Shown here piece after piece: positions 35,632-44,650 of a stretch of 64,000 nt of DNA. The notes under the pieces are model-generated. The model searched no databases, was not told the DNA's origin, and worked only from the letters and a program-made list of their open reading frames with translations. Position numbers and translations under genes: made by a program. Location: NCBI GenBank assembly GCA_030433355.1, contig JAUIMG010000007.1, forward strand, positions 55,174-119,173. Direction: 5' to 3'. This DNA is from Bacteroidia bacterium (GTDB taxonomy: Bacteria; Bacteroidota; Bacteroidia; Flavobacteriales_E; Vicingaceae). Position 1 is the first letter of the stretch; every line of letters begins with the position of its first letter.

Positions 35632-37395
35632 ATGGTTTTAGCATCAATAGATTGGATAATTATTCTTTCTTATTTGGTTTTTGTTGTAGCAATTGGATTT
35701 ATCTATAAAAATCAAGCAAGTAAAAGTTTAACAGATTTCTTCTTAGGCGGCCGAAAGTTGCCTTGGCATATTGCAGGTATATCTATGGTAGCAACAACCT
35801 TTGCAGCAGATACTCCATTATGGGTTACCGAGAAAATAGCCCAACATGGAATTTCAGGTAATTGGCTTTGGTGGAATATGCTTATTGGTGGAATGCTAAC
35901 TACATTTTTCTTTGCTAAGCTATGGAGAAGAGCTAATATCATTACAGAACTAGAGTTAATTGAAATAAGATACTCTGGGAAAGCAGCAAGTTTTTTAAGG
36001 GGGTTCAAATCAATTTACATGGGCATTTTTTTAAATGCAATAATTATAGGATGGGTTAATGTAGCACTTATAGCAATAGTAAAAGTATTCTTCAACCTAG
36101 CAAATCAAGAAGCATTATATGTTGTCTTTATCGCCATGTTTATTGTAGGTATTTATTCTACGCTTTCAGGTTTAAAAGGAGTTGTTGTTACTGATTTTTT
36201 TCAATTCTTTATCGCCATGGCAGGCTGTATTATCTTAGCCATTTTAGTTTTACAAACAGAGCAAGTTGGAGGAATAGACGGCTTAAAAGCAAAACTTCCA
36301 GAATGGAGATTTAATTTTTTCCCCACCCTATCAGGAAATTCGACAACAGAAGATGCAATTGGCACCTATAGCCTTAGTGTAGCTGCTTTTTTAAGTTTTG
36401 GCTTAGTTCAGTGGTGGGCAAGCTGGTACCCGGGAGCTGAACCTGGCGGTGGTGGATACATTGCTCAAAGAATGATGAGTACAAAAAACGAGAAGCATGC
36501 CGTGTACGCTACCTTATTTTTTCAAATAGCTCATTATTGTCTTAGACCATGGCCATGGATTATTGTTGGATTATGTGCATTAGTTCTATATCCTGATTTA
36601 AGCATTGCAGAATCAGGTCAAGGATTTGTAATGGCAATGAAAGACTATCTTCCAGCAGGAGTTAAAGGATTATTATTAGTAGCGTTTTTATCCGCATATA
36701 TGAGCACTATATCAACACAATTAAATTGGGGTGCTAGTTACCTAACTAATGATTTATACAAACGTTTCATAAGAAAAAAACCATACCAATCAGAAGTGAA
36801 AGAGCAAAAAGACTACGTATCGAAGGCTAGATTATTTACCATATTAATCATGTTGATTGCCATGATAGTAACCATGAATATAAACTCAATAGACCAAGCA
36901 GCTAGATTCTTAATAGAATGTGGAGCAGGCTTAGGTATGGTTTTAATCTTACGTTGGTATTGGTGGAGAATAAATGCTTGGAGTGAAATTACAGCACACC
37001 TTGCTCCATTTTTAGGCTACATACTTGCAAACTATATTTTAGAACTTAGCTATCCCTACAATTTCTTATTTACAGTATTATTTAGCACTCTCAGCTGGAT
37101 AGTAGTAACATTTACTACGAAACCAACAGAAATGAAAACTTTAGAAGAATTCTACCGTAGAGTAAAACCGGATGGATGGTGGGGCTTGTTTAGAAAAAAA
37201 GAAAATAAATCAAATTTAATGCCCCTTATTATTTGCTGGTTATCTTCTATAGTAATGGTTTATAGTTGCTTATTTATGATAGGAGACTTGATTTTTAAAA
37301 ATATTCAGGAAGCAATAATAGAGCTTAGTATTACATTATTTGCTTTCCTTATTCTAAGAAAAATGATGAAAAAAACACAAATTTTTGATATTTAA
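35632..37395 (+). CDS. Sodium:solute symporter (SSS family)
   Basis: The 587-residue transporter has about 13-14 membrane spans. SSS hallmarks include GFIYKNQASKSLTDFFLGGRKLPW near the N-terminus, the Na+-site region FAADTPLWVTEKIA, WWASWYPGAEPGGGGYIAQRM and the long conserved TM8 region VAFLSAYMSTISTQLNWGASYLTNDLY. The solute (sugar, amino acid or other) cannot be read. It is followed after 21 nt by a lipoprotein gene on the same strand, so it may head a small operon with two exported proteins. Confidence 0.9.
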   Translation: MVLASIDWIIILSYLVFVVAIGFIYKNQASKSLTDFFLGGRKLPWHIAGISMVATTFAADTPLWVTEKIAQHGISGNWLWWNMLIGGMLTTFFFAKLWRRANIITELELIEIRYSGKAASFLRGFKSIYMGIFLNAIIIGWVNVALIAIVKVFFNLANQEALYVVFIAMFIVGIYSTLSGLKGVVVTDFFQFFIAMAGCIILAILVLQTEQVGGIDGLKAKLPEWRFNFFPTLSGNSTTEDAIGTYSLSVAAFLSFGLVQWWASWYPGAEPGGGGYIAQRMMSTKNEKHAVYATLFFQIAHYCLRPWPWIIVGLCALVLYPDLSIAESGQGFVMAMKDYLPAGVKGLLLVAFLSAYMSTISTQLNWGASYLTNDLYKRFIRKKPYQSEVKEQKDYVSKARLFTILIMLIAMIVTMNINSIDQAARFLIECGAGLGMVLILRWYWWRINAWSEITAHLAPFLGYILANYILELSYPYNFLFTVLFSTLSWIVVTFTTKPTEMKTLEEFYRRVKPDGWWGLFRKKENKSNLMPLIICWLSSIVMVYSCLFMIGDLIFKNIQEAIIELSITLFAFLILRKMMKKTQIFDI

Positions 37396-37440
37396 CTATC
37401 TTTACCACAATTAGAAATGTATTCAACACTTTATAGACCA

Positions 37441-38349
37441 ATGATGTCGAAAAATAAGCTATTAATAGTAAAGTCTTTCAAAACATTACCCTTGATTTTT
37501 ATTAGTCTTGCTTTAACTATGACCTCTTGTACAGAGCAACCCAAAAGAGAAAAGAAAGAAAAGAAGGTAGAAAAAAAGAATTCCAATTTATTTGAAATTG
37601 AAGGCAAAGTATTTAGTATCCCTTCTCCAATACAAACGGCATTTTTATTGAAGAATTCGGGTGCAACTTTTCAATCTGACTTAATGCACAAAACGCAACA
37701 ATCTTCTAAGTATGTTACCACTAGCTCTAAAGCTCTAAACCTAGGTATATATGGAGCAGATTTAGGGTACGCAACTATATATGATCAAAGTCAAGATGCA
37801 ATATCTTACATGGTAACTACTAAAAGCTTATCTAATGAACTTGGCATTACAGGCCTTTTTAATGAGAATGTTCTTAAACGATTTGAAGAAAATTTAGGTA
37901 AACAAGATTCTTTATTAGTGCTCGTTTCTGATGCATTTAAGTCAGCAGACAAGTATTTAAAAAACAATGAGCAGAGTGATTTAAGTGTTTTAATTCTCGC
38001 AGGCGGTTGGATAGAAACATTACATTTTGCAACTCAATTGGCAAATAGCACAAATAATGAGGCTATAAAAAATAGAATTGGAGAGCAAAAAATAACCATC
38101 AAAAACCTAATTAATTTAATGCTTCCTTATAACGAAAACCAGCAAGTTGCGACTATCGTAAATCAGTTAAACGAGTTAAAAGACATATATGGAGAAATTG
38201 GTTTTAGCTACCAGTTTAAAGAACCGGAAACAGATGCGGAAGCAAAAATAACCACCATAAAAAGCGTTTCGAAAGTTGACATGACTGACGAACAGTTAAG
38301 TTTAATTACAGAACAAGTAGAATCTATTAGAAATAGCATAATCAACTAA
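37441..38349 (+). CDS. Predicted lipoprotein, function unknown
   Basis: A lipoprotein signal ends in LALTMTSC. The reading frame is open from an ATG at 37417, but the ATG pair at 37441/37444 gives a signal of about 29 residues, more normal for a lipobox protein, and I prefer it. After the cysteine comes a lysine/glutamate-rich linker, then a largely helical domain of about 250 residues (for example GADLGYATIYDQSQDAISYM and ILAGGWIETLHFATQLAN). No catalytic motif is seen. It is co-directional with the symporter and the next small secreted protein; no function is assigned. Confidence 0.75.
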   Translation: MMSKNKLLIVKSFKTLPLIFISLALTMTSCTEQPKREKKEKKVEKKNSNLFEIEGKVFSIPSPIQTAFLLKNSGATFQSDLMHKTQQSSKYVTTSSKALNLGIYGADLGYATIYDQSQDAISYMVTTKSLSNELGITGLFNENVLKRFEENLGKQDSLLVLVSDAFKSADKYLKNNEQSDLSVLILAGGWIETLHFATQLANSTNNEAIKNRIGEQKITIKNLINLMLPYNENQQVATIVNQLNELKDIYGEIGFSYQFKEPETDAEAKITTIKSVSKVDMTDEQLSLITEQVESIRNSIIN

Positions 38350-38356
38350 TTGCAGC

Positions 38357-38782
38357 ATGAAGAATTTATTTATAAAACTTACTATTATTTTATTCTTTGG
38401 TCTAATTGTTTCTAATTCTGCCAAAGCACAATGTGATACAATAGCAAATCTATGTGCAAAAAACTTCACTAAAGAATATTTGTCTGATGGTCAAGAATAT
38501 AGAGCCCTGTTAATAGACGATCAAACTGCTGAATTTCATATCACCTTATATGGAGGCAGTATTTATAGGTTTGGTGCGTGCAGCGGTTTAACTAATGGCA
38601 ATTTAATTTTTAGAGTTTACGATGAAGAAAGGAATGAAATCTTTTCTAACTCAGACCACAACCTCTCACCTTATTGGGATTTTAAAGTAGAGTCTACTTT
38701 AGATGTTATCGTAGAGGGAAATTTGAATATAGAAAAAGCCCAATCCGGATGTGCAGTTCTGCTCGTCGGATTTAAACCATAA
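38357..38782 (+). CDS. Small secreted protein, function unknown
   Basis: The 141-residue protein has a clear signal peptide (KLTIILFFGLIVSNSAKA, cleaved before QCD). The mature part of about 115 residues is beta-rich with four cysteines (CDTIANLC, GACSG, SGC), suggesting disulfide bonds in the periplasm or outside. It starts 7 nt after the lipoprotein gene and is followed by a strong terminator, so it closes that transcription unit. I do not recognise the family. Confidence 0.75.
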   Translation: MKNLFIKLTIILFFGLIVSNSAKAQCDTIANLCAKNFTKEYLSDGQEYRALLIDDQTAEFHITLYGGSIYRFGACSGLTNGNLIFRVYDEERNEIFSNSDHNLSPYWDFKVESTLDVIVEGNLNIEKAQSGCAVLLVGFKP

Positions 38783-38789
38783 AACTTCA

Positions 38790-38817
38790 AAGCAGGATTT
38801 AACTCCTGCTTTTTTTT
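38790..38817 (+). terminator. Rho-independent terminator
   Basis: An 8-bp stem AAGCAGGA / TCCTGCTT with a 6-nt loop is followed by a run of Ts. It begins 8 nt after the stop of the small secreted protein. Confidence 0.85.
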
Positions 38818-38858
38818 ATTATTTTCATATCCAATTAATTTACAATTCAGCGGATTAA

Positions 38859-41800
38859 ATGAGTGAAAGAATTCTAAAAGCGCTAATGCAGCTGTTTGCT
38901 ATTGTAGCAAACGTTGGCAGAGACGATTCCAATAGCAGAGACTTTGTAAGACAGTTCTTAGATGAGCAATTAAATAAAGAATTAGTTGATGAATATTTAC
39001 TCGTTTATGACAGGTACTATAACGAACAAAATAAAAAAAGAGAAGGTTTAAAAGCCCGCAAGAGAACTTCTTTAAACTCCGTTAAAGTTCTTAAAATTTG
39101 CATGGAAATCAACAAGGAGTTGACCCAGAAGCAAAAAATCTATGTTCTAGTTCAACTGCTAGAGTTTATTTACCAAAATGATAATGATACCGATCAGGCA
39201 ATTGAGTTTGTAGAAACTGTAGCAGATTCATTTAATATTCAACAGGAAGAGTATTTATTATCCAAGGACTTTGTTAGCGCAAAAGAAAATCAAATTACAA
39301 AGAATGAAAATATTCTTTTAATAAATAACAAAGAAGCCGAAGAAGATGATTTTCATCACATTCAAGCAGAAGGTTTAAATGGCCAAGCTAGAGTTCTTTA
39401 TATCAAAAGTGTAAATACTCTTTTCTTAAAGTATTTTGGAAATACTGAACTACAACTTAATGGACAATTAATAAATCCTAAAAAAACTTATGTCTTAACG
39501 CAAGGTTCTTCTTTAAGAGGTTCAAAAGTTAGCCCAATTTACTACAGCGACTTAATCAATAGCTTCTTAGCAGATACTGGAATTGAAAAAACGACATTTA
39601 ATGTAGATAATATTACTTATCAATTCAAAAATGGCAATATTGGATTACATCCAATGACCATTAATGAAGAATCAGGTAACCTTATAGGTATTATGGGAGC
39701 AAGTGGGGCAGGAAAATCCACTTTATTAAATGTATTGAATGGAAATTACGCTCCAAGTACCGGTACCGTAAAAATAAATGGCTTTGATATTCATAATGAA
39801 CTCAATAAAGATAAAATTGAAGGGGTCATTGGCTATGTTTCTCAAGATGACTTGTTAATTGAAGAGTTAACAGTATTTCAAAATATTTTTTATAATGCGA
39901 AGCTATGCTTCGGTGATTTATCGGATTGGCAAATAATCAAGCTAACATTTAAAGTTTTAAATAGCTTGGGACTATATGAAACTAAAGATTTAAAAGTTGG
40001 AAGCCCCTTAGATAAAACCATAAGTGGAGGACAAAGAAAAAGAGTGAATATAGCTTTAGAGTTAATTCGAGAGCCATCTATCATGTTTGTAGATGAACCT
40101 ACTTCAGGATTATCTTCTAGAGATTCAGAAAACATTATGGACCTCCTTAAAGAACTTACTTTAAGAGGAAAACTAATTTTTGTAGTAATACATCAACCTT
40201 CTTCAGATATTTTCAAAATGTTTGATAAGTTGATTATTCTTGACACAGGAGGCTACCTAATATACAATGGCAACCCTGTAGATGCTATTATATATTTCAA
40301 ACAACAAATGCAGCAAGCAAATGCTGTTGAAAGTGAATGCCCACAATGTGGGAATGTTAATCCTGAGCAGATTTTCAACATCATTGAAAGCAAGATCTTA
40401 GATGAATATGGTAATCAAACGGAGAATAGAAAGGTAGCCCCAAAAGATTGGTATAAAAAATGGAATTTATTTAAAAGGTCTGACCTTGACGACTTAGATT
40501 TAAATACAAACCCACCTTTAAAATCCCTCAAAATTCCTTCTGTCTGGAATCAGTTTAAAGTATTTATAAAAAGAGATGTTTTATCTAAAATTGCCAATAA
40601 GCAGTACATGCTTATTAATTTCTTAGAGGCACCTGTATTAGCTTTAATTCTATCCTTTATAATAAAGTACTCAAACATAGATGAGGCAAGAGATGTGGGA
40701 TACATTTTTAGAGAGAATGAAAATTTAACAGCCTATATTTTCATGAGCGTTATTGTAGCCCTATTCTTAGGATTAACAGTTAGTGCAGAAGAAATTATTA
40801 GAGATAGAAAAATTCTAAAAAGAGAGAAGTTTCTTAACCTTAGCAAGGGAAGTTATTTATTTTCTAAGATTTTCATAATGTTTGCTGTTTCAGCAATTCA
40901 AATTTTGAGTTTTGTTTTGGTAGGAAATACAGTCTTAGAATTAAAGGGAATGTATTTAGAATACTGGCTAGTACTTTTCTCAGCTGCCTGTTTTGCAAAT
41001 ATGCTTGGTTTAAATATTTCATCTGCTTTTGACTCAGCAGTTACAATCTATATCCTTATTCCTTTTATTATTATTCCGCAATTGATATTAAGTGGTGTTA
41101 TAGTAAAGTTTGAAAAGCTTAATCCAATTATCACTGTTCAGAAAAAAGTGCCTTTAACAGGGGAAATTATGGCTTCCAAATGGGCATTTGAAGCGTTGGC
41201 AGTTAATCAATTTAAAAATAACGCCTTTAACAAACAGTTTTACTACATTGATAAAGACATTAAAACAACGAGTTTTAGGAAAAATTTCTGGTTAAGCAGA
41301 TTAAAAGACCGATTAAATTTTATTGATAATCACCTTGAAGAAGGAGGTAAAGTAGATGAAATTGCAAAAGCTCAAACTTTACTTTACAAGGAAATTAAAA
41401 AAGAGAATCTTAGAAATAGTGATTTAAATTATGGCAATCTAGATAAACTATTAGATGGAGAAATTAAGAGGGAACAAGTAAATGAATTAAAAATTTACCT
41501 AGATGATATTAACGATTACTACATAAAAGAATATAATCGTTTTAGTAAAGAAAAAGATCAATTATTAATTGAACTTAATAAAACTGAAGAGCAAAAAGAG
41601 GCCTTTATTGAATTAAAAAACGATTACACTAACGAATCTTTAGAAGACTTAGTAACAAATAAGAATGACTTAGAAAAAATCATTGAATGGAATAATGAGC
41701 TTATTCAAAGGGCAGATCCAATTTATAAAGATCCAATTGGTTTTAGAGCGCACTTTTTAGCTCCTTCAAAGAAAGTCTTTAATCATTATATAACAACTTT

Positions 41801-41924
41801 CTCTGCAAATATTATAGTTCTGTGGTTATTTTCCATTGTCCTAGCTATTACATTATACTATGATGCCTTAAGAAAACTATTGGAAAACTTAGCAAGACTC
41901 TTTAAGAAGAAAAGAAAAAGATGA
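38859..41924 (+). CDS. ABCG-like ATPase-permease fusion with TerB-like N-terminus
   Basis: The 1021-residue protein opens with a helical TerB-like region (1-140) and a beta-rich, FHA-like stretch (about 175-235). The ATPase follows: Walker A GASGAGKS (280-287), signature ISGGQRKR (388-395) and Walker B IMFVDEP (408-414). A lone CPQC (494-497) follows the ATPase. The ABC-2 permease spans about 580-760 with a final helix at 983-1000. A coiled-coil-rich insert of about 200 residues (780-975) lies before that last helix and probably faces the periplasm. The order ATPase then membrane domain is that of ABCG exporters. The substrate is unknown. It is a single-gene unit ended by a bidirectional terminator. 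Confidence 0.85.
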   Translation: MSERILKALMQLFAIVANVGRDDSNSRDFVRQFLDEQLNKELVDEYLLVYDRYYNEQNKKREGLKARKRTSLNSVKVLKICMEINKELTQKQKIYVLVQLLEFIYQNDNDTDQAIEFVETVADSFNIQQEEYLLSKDFVSAKENQITKNENILLINNKEAEEDDFHHIQAEGLNGQARVLYIKSVNTLFLKYFGNTELQLNGQLINPKKTYVLTQGSSLRGSKVSPIYYSDLINSFLADTGIEKTTFNVDNITYQFKNGNIGLHPMTINEESGNLIGIMGASGAGKSTLLNVLNGNYAPSTGTVKINGFDIHNELNKDKIEGVIGYVSQDDLLIEELTVFQNIFYNAKLCFGDLSDWQIIKLTFKVLNSLGLYETKDLKVGSPLDKTISGGQRKRVNIALELIREPSIMFVDEPTSGLSSRDSENIMDLLKELTLRGKLIFVVIHQPSSDIFKMFDKLIILDTGGYLIYNGNPVDAIIYFKQQMQQANAVESECPQCGNVNPEQIFNIIESKILDEYGNQTENRKVAPKDWYKKWNLFKRSDLDDLDLNTNPPLKSLKIPSVWNQFKVFIKRDVLSKIANKQYMLINFLEAPVLALILSFIIKYSNIDEARDVGYIFRENENLTAYIFMSVIVALFLGLTVSAEEIIRDRKILKREKFLNLSKGSYLFSKIFIMFAVSAIQILSFVLVGNTVLELKGMYLEYWLVLFSAACFANMLGLNISSAFDSAVTIYILIPFIIIPQLILSGVIVKFEKLNPIITVQKKVPLTGEIMASKWAFEALAVNQFKNNAFNKQFYYIDKDIKTTSFRKNFWLSRLKDRLNFIDNHLEEGGKVDEIAKAQTLLYKEIKKENLRNSDLNYGNLDKLLDGEIKREQVNELKIYLDDINDYYIKEYNRFSKEKDQLLIELNKTEEQKEAFIELKNDYTNESLEDLVTNKNDLEKIIEWNNELIQRADPIYKDPIGFRAHFLAPSKKVFNHYITTFSANIIVLWLFSIVLAITLYYDALRKLLENLARLFKKKRKR

Positions 41925-41952
41925 ATAGCAAATAAACCTTAGAGATAGAGAT

Positions 41953-41985
41953 AAAAAAAGGCCACGCATATACGTGGCCTTTTTT
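41953..41985. terminator. Bidirectional terminator between convergent genes
   Basis: A stem GGCCACG / CGTGGCC (41960-41966, 41973-41979) with a 6-nt loop is flanked by an A-run and a T-run. It serves the ABCG-like gene on the plus strand and siaC on the minus strand. Confidence 0.85.
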
Positions 41986-42003
41986 ATGCAATTTCAAATA
42001 TTC

Positions 42004-42384
42004 TTATTCTTCTATCTCAATCATTTTGAATGGGATATTAATAATAGCCTGATAGTCTTCTCCAGCCTCAAGCATATCTTCATCGTCTTCTTCGTAATGC
42101 CAGTTTATAATAACCTCACTGCCATCAGAATTTATTTTTTCTAATTTCTTAAATACATCTAATATACATTTAGATGAACTTGTATTGAAATATTCTAATA
42201 CAATATCAACATGGGTTTTACCCTTTGGAGAAGCCGAATAGCTCTCTAAAGAATCCACAAGAGGTTTATAAAACTCAATTGAATTCTCAGGAATAGATCT
42301 TCCTTGAATCAATAGTTTTCCATCTTCAGGGTTGAATTTGATGGTTGGTGTTTTCGGTGTTCCCTCAATCGTTAAGTTTTCCAT
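42004..42384 (-). CDS. siaC: SiaC family regulatory phosphoprotein (DUF1987)
   Basis: The 126-residue protein belongs to DUF1987, whose studied member is Pseudomonas SiaC, a phosphorylation-controlled activator of the diguanylate cyclase SiaD. The phospho-site motif YFNTSSSK is present, with its threonine at residue 68, the position of the phosphorylated threonine in Pseudomonas SiaC. It lies 14 nt downstream of a SiaB-like kinase gene. No SiaA phosphatase or GGDEF cyclase is in the window, so the output is unknown. The sequence is acidic near the C-terminus (EEDDEDMLEAGED). Confidence 0.88.
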   Translation of the reverse strand: MENLTIEGTPKTPTIKFNPEDGKLLIQGRSIPENSIEFYKPLVDSLESYSASPKGKTHVDIVLEYFNTSSSKCILDVFKKLEKINSDGSEVIINWHYEEDDEDMLEAGEDYQAIINIPFKMIEIEE

Positions 42385-42398
42385 CTTCGTAATATTTG

Positions 42399-42944
42399 TT
42401 ATTGCGCAATTTTAATATTTAAACTGTAAAAAGAATGCTTGTCATCTATCTTTTGGAAGTCATATTCCAATTTTTTTCCAGATTTTCTAGCAATATCTAT
42501 CATTCCAAGACCTCCACCACCTTTATCTGACATCATTCCATTATTTAAAACTTCCTTGTAGTAATTCTTCAACTCATCTGGATCTAAAGAATTTATCTTG
42601 TCAATTCTCTCTTTCAATTTTTCAGCATTTTCATTCTGGATATAATTTCCAGTGAAAATTGAATAGGTATCTCCTTCTTTCCCAATCATGAAAATAACCG
42701 TATTAAATACTTTTCCTTGATCAGTTGGTTGTTTATCAAGATGATGATAAAGATTTTGAAGAGCTTCTACTAGAATATTGTATACCTTTTTTCTAATCTT
42801 GGAAGGTTCATTTAAACGATCCATCTTAGATTCCATTATCTGCAAAACAGAAGTCAAAAGTTCAGAAGTAACGCTGCCTTTGAATGATAACATAATGTTA
42901 TCCTTCTCCATTTTGCTGTAAAAATCAAAAATGTTTACTTCCAT
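42399..42944 (-). CDS. siaB: SiaB family protein kinase
   Basis: The 181-residue protein is a GHKL-type ATPase like SiaB, which phosphorylates SiaC. Its N-box is NILVEALQNLYHH (E60, N64) and its glycine-rich loop is DKGGGGLGMIDIARKSG (140-156). It precedes siaC with a 14-nt gap, so kinase and substrate are co-expressed. The 182-bp divergent gap upstream is AT-rich with no promoter I can point to firmly. It could also be seen as an anti-sigma-like kinase, but the siaC neighbour decides the call. Confidence 0.86.
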   Translation of the reverse strand: MEVNIFDFYSKMEKDNIMLSFKGSVTSELLTSVLQIMESKMDRLNEPSKIRKKVYNILVEALQNLYHHLDKQPTDQGKVFNTVIFMIGKEGDTYSIFTGNYIQNENAEKLKERIDKINSLDPDELKNYYKEVLNNGMMSDKGGGGLGMIDIARKSGKKLEYDFQKIDDKHSFYSLNIKIAQ

Positions 42945-43126
42945 TTTGTAAAGAGGTAGACAATAAAATCTGAACCGATTAAATTTAACAATTCAGAGTT
43001 ACGAAATAAGTTAAAATACTTGTATTAAACAATAATTTTAATAAAAAATTAATATTCATAGACATTGCTTAATCCATGGTTTTATAAATTCTGAATTCCT
43101 AATTTAGACCTCCTCAAATTTAACAC

Positions 43127-43867
43127 TTGGTAGACTCTAAGAATTGGTTTAAATCTTGGTTTGATTCACCTTATTATCACCTTCTTTATGACAGGAGAGA
43201 CGAAGATGAAGCAAAGCGTTTTTTAAATAAACTAATAAATCATTTAAATCCTCATCCTAATTCAAAAATCCTTGATTTAGCCTGCGGTAAAGGGAGACAC
43301 TCTATTCACCTCAGCAATATGGGCTTTGATGTCTTAGGGGTTGACCTAAGTGAAGAAAGTATTACACATGCCAAGCAGTTTGAAAACAAGAACCTACATT
43401 TCGAGAAAGGAGATATGCGTAGTCTTAGTTTAGACAGGCGCTTTGATCTTACTTTAAATCTATTTACAAGCTTTGGTTACTTTTTAGAAGAAAAAGAAAA
43501 TATTAAAGTCATTCAATCATTAGATAGTGTTTTAAATCAAGATGGTTCTATTGTAATCGATTATTTAAATTGCTTTAAAACAATTCAGAATCTACCTAAA
43601 GAAGAGGAAATAAGAAAACATAACATTACTTTCCATACTAGAAAAGAAATTAAAGATGGTTTTATTGTAAAAGAAATCGAATTTCAAGATAAAGGCAAAC
43701 CATTTTTTTTTAAGGAATTTGTAAAATTGATTGACTTAGAAGATTTTATAAGGTATTTTAACCAATGTGGTCTTGTAATAAACGAATATTACGGTGATTA
43801 TAAACTAAATAATTTCATCAAGGAAGATTCAGAAAGATTAATTATGTTAGTTAAAAGGAAACGATAA
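43127..43867 (+). CDS. Class I SAM-dependent methyltransferase
   Basis: The 246-residue protein has SAM motif I as ILDLACGKGRHSIHL, motif II as VLGVDLSEESITHA and FEKGDMRSL as motif III. The N-terminal block WFKSWFDSPYYHLLYDRRD is typical of a Bacteroidota/Firmicutes methyltransferase group of unknown substrate, and supports the TTG start at 43127. It is followed after 2 nt by a ZIP transporter gene. The substrate cannot be named. Confidence 0.85.
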   Translation: MVDSKNWFKSWFDSPYYHLLYDRRDEDEAKRFLNKLINHLNPHPNSKILDLACGKGRHSIHLSNMGFDVLGVDLSEESITHAKQFENKNLHFEKGDMRSLSLDRRFDLTLNLFTSFGYFLEEKENIKVIQSLDSVLNQDGSIVIDYLNCFKTIQNLPKEEEIRKHNITFHTRKEIKDGFIVKEIEFQDKGKPFFFKEFVKLIDLEDFIRYFNQCGLVINEYYGDYKLNNFIKEDSERLIMLVKRKR

Positions 43868-43869
43868 AA

Positions 43870-44571
43870 ATGTCTTATAGTCTTTTATTTCTCGTTAGCT
43901 TATTTGGAGGATTAAGCGTGTTTTTTCTAACTAGATTAAGAAACAACATTAAAGCCCTCTTATCATTTAGTGGTTCTTATCTATTAGGTATCTGCTTTTT
44001 GCATCTTTTGCCCGAACTGTTTGAGAACAGTGAAGTTGAACGCATTGGTATCTTCCTATTAATTGGCTTTTTCTTACAAATTATTCTAGACTACACTTCA
44101 GGTGGAATTGAACATGGACATACACACATTAACCATAAAAGATTAAAACAATTTCCAACTCTTGTATTTATTAGCTTATGTATACATGCTTTACTGGAAG
44201 CCTTTCCTATTCAAAGCTTCCCTGATAAAGATATTCAAAACACCTATTTAATTGCCTTAATGATTCATAAGGTACCTATTTCTTTTATCCTAGCAAGCCT
44301 ACTCCTAGCATATGAGTTGAGTAAAAGAAAAATCATTTTAGGCATATTAATCTTCTCGCTCATGGCTCCAATGGGAGCATATGGAGGGACTTACTTTTTA
44401 GACAATATAGATTTATTCAAGAGTCTATTAGCAATTTCCGTAGGTATAATACTCCATTTAGCTACTACAATCATTTTAGAAAGTAGCGAAAAACACCAGA
44501 TAGAATGGAAAAGATTGATTCCGATGTTAGCTGGGGTTTTATTAGCACTTGTTTCTTTAATGAATCATTAA
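43870..44571 (+). CDS. ZIP family metal transporter
   Basis: The 233-residue protein has about eight membrane spans and the ZIP metal-site motifs: HLLPELFE in an early span, HALLEAFP and HKVPISFILA in the central spans, and a histidine-rich loop GHTHINH between spans. The family moves zinc, iron or manganese into the cytoplasm; the metal is not predictable. It begins 2 nt after the methyltransferase stop and is probably translated from the same mRNA. Confidence 0.88.
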   Translation: MSYSLLFLVSLFGGLSVFFLTRLRNNIKALLSFSGSYLLGICFLHLLPELFENSEVERIGIFLLIGFFLQIILDYTSGGIEHGHTHINHKRLKQFPTLVFISLCIHALLEAFPIQSFPDKDIQNTYLIALMIHKVPISFILASLLLAYELSKRKIILGILIFSLMAPMGAYGGTYFLDNIDLFKSLLAISVGIILHLATTIILESSEKHQIEWKRLIPMLAGVLLALVSLMNH

Positions 44572-44607
44572 GTTCCAGTATATCTTTTCTTTAAAACACT
44601 ATAGTCT

Positions 44608-44615
44608 TAACTTTG
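44608..44615 (+). promoter_or_regulatory. Predicted -7 promoter element of peroxiredoxin
   Basis: TAACTTTG fits TAnnTTTG and lies 35 nt before the peroxiredoxin ATG, leaving an AT-rich leader. No OxyR-like operator is recognised. Confidence 0.45.
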
Positions 44616-44650
44616 TTAGCTTAAAATATTAAACCAAATAAATATATAAA

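Noticed and set aside
42945..43126. Small gene or riboswitch in the siaB upstream gap
   Set aside because: AT-rich with no conserved stem set, no sizeable frame and no convincing promoter box; I see nothing supportable.
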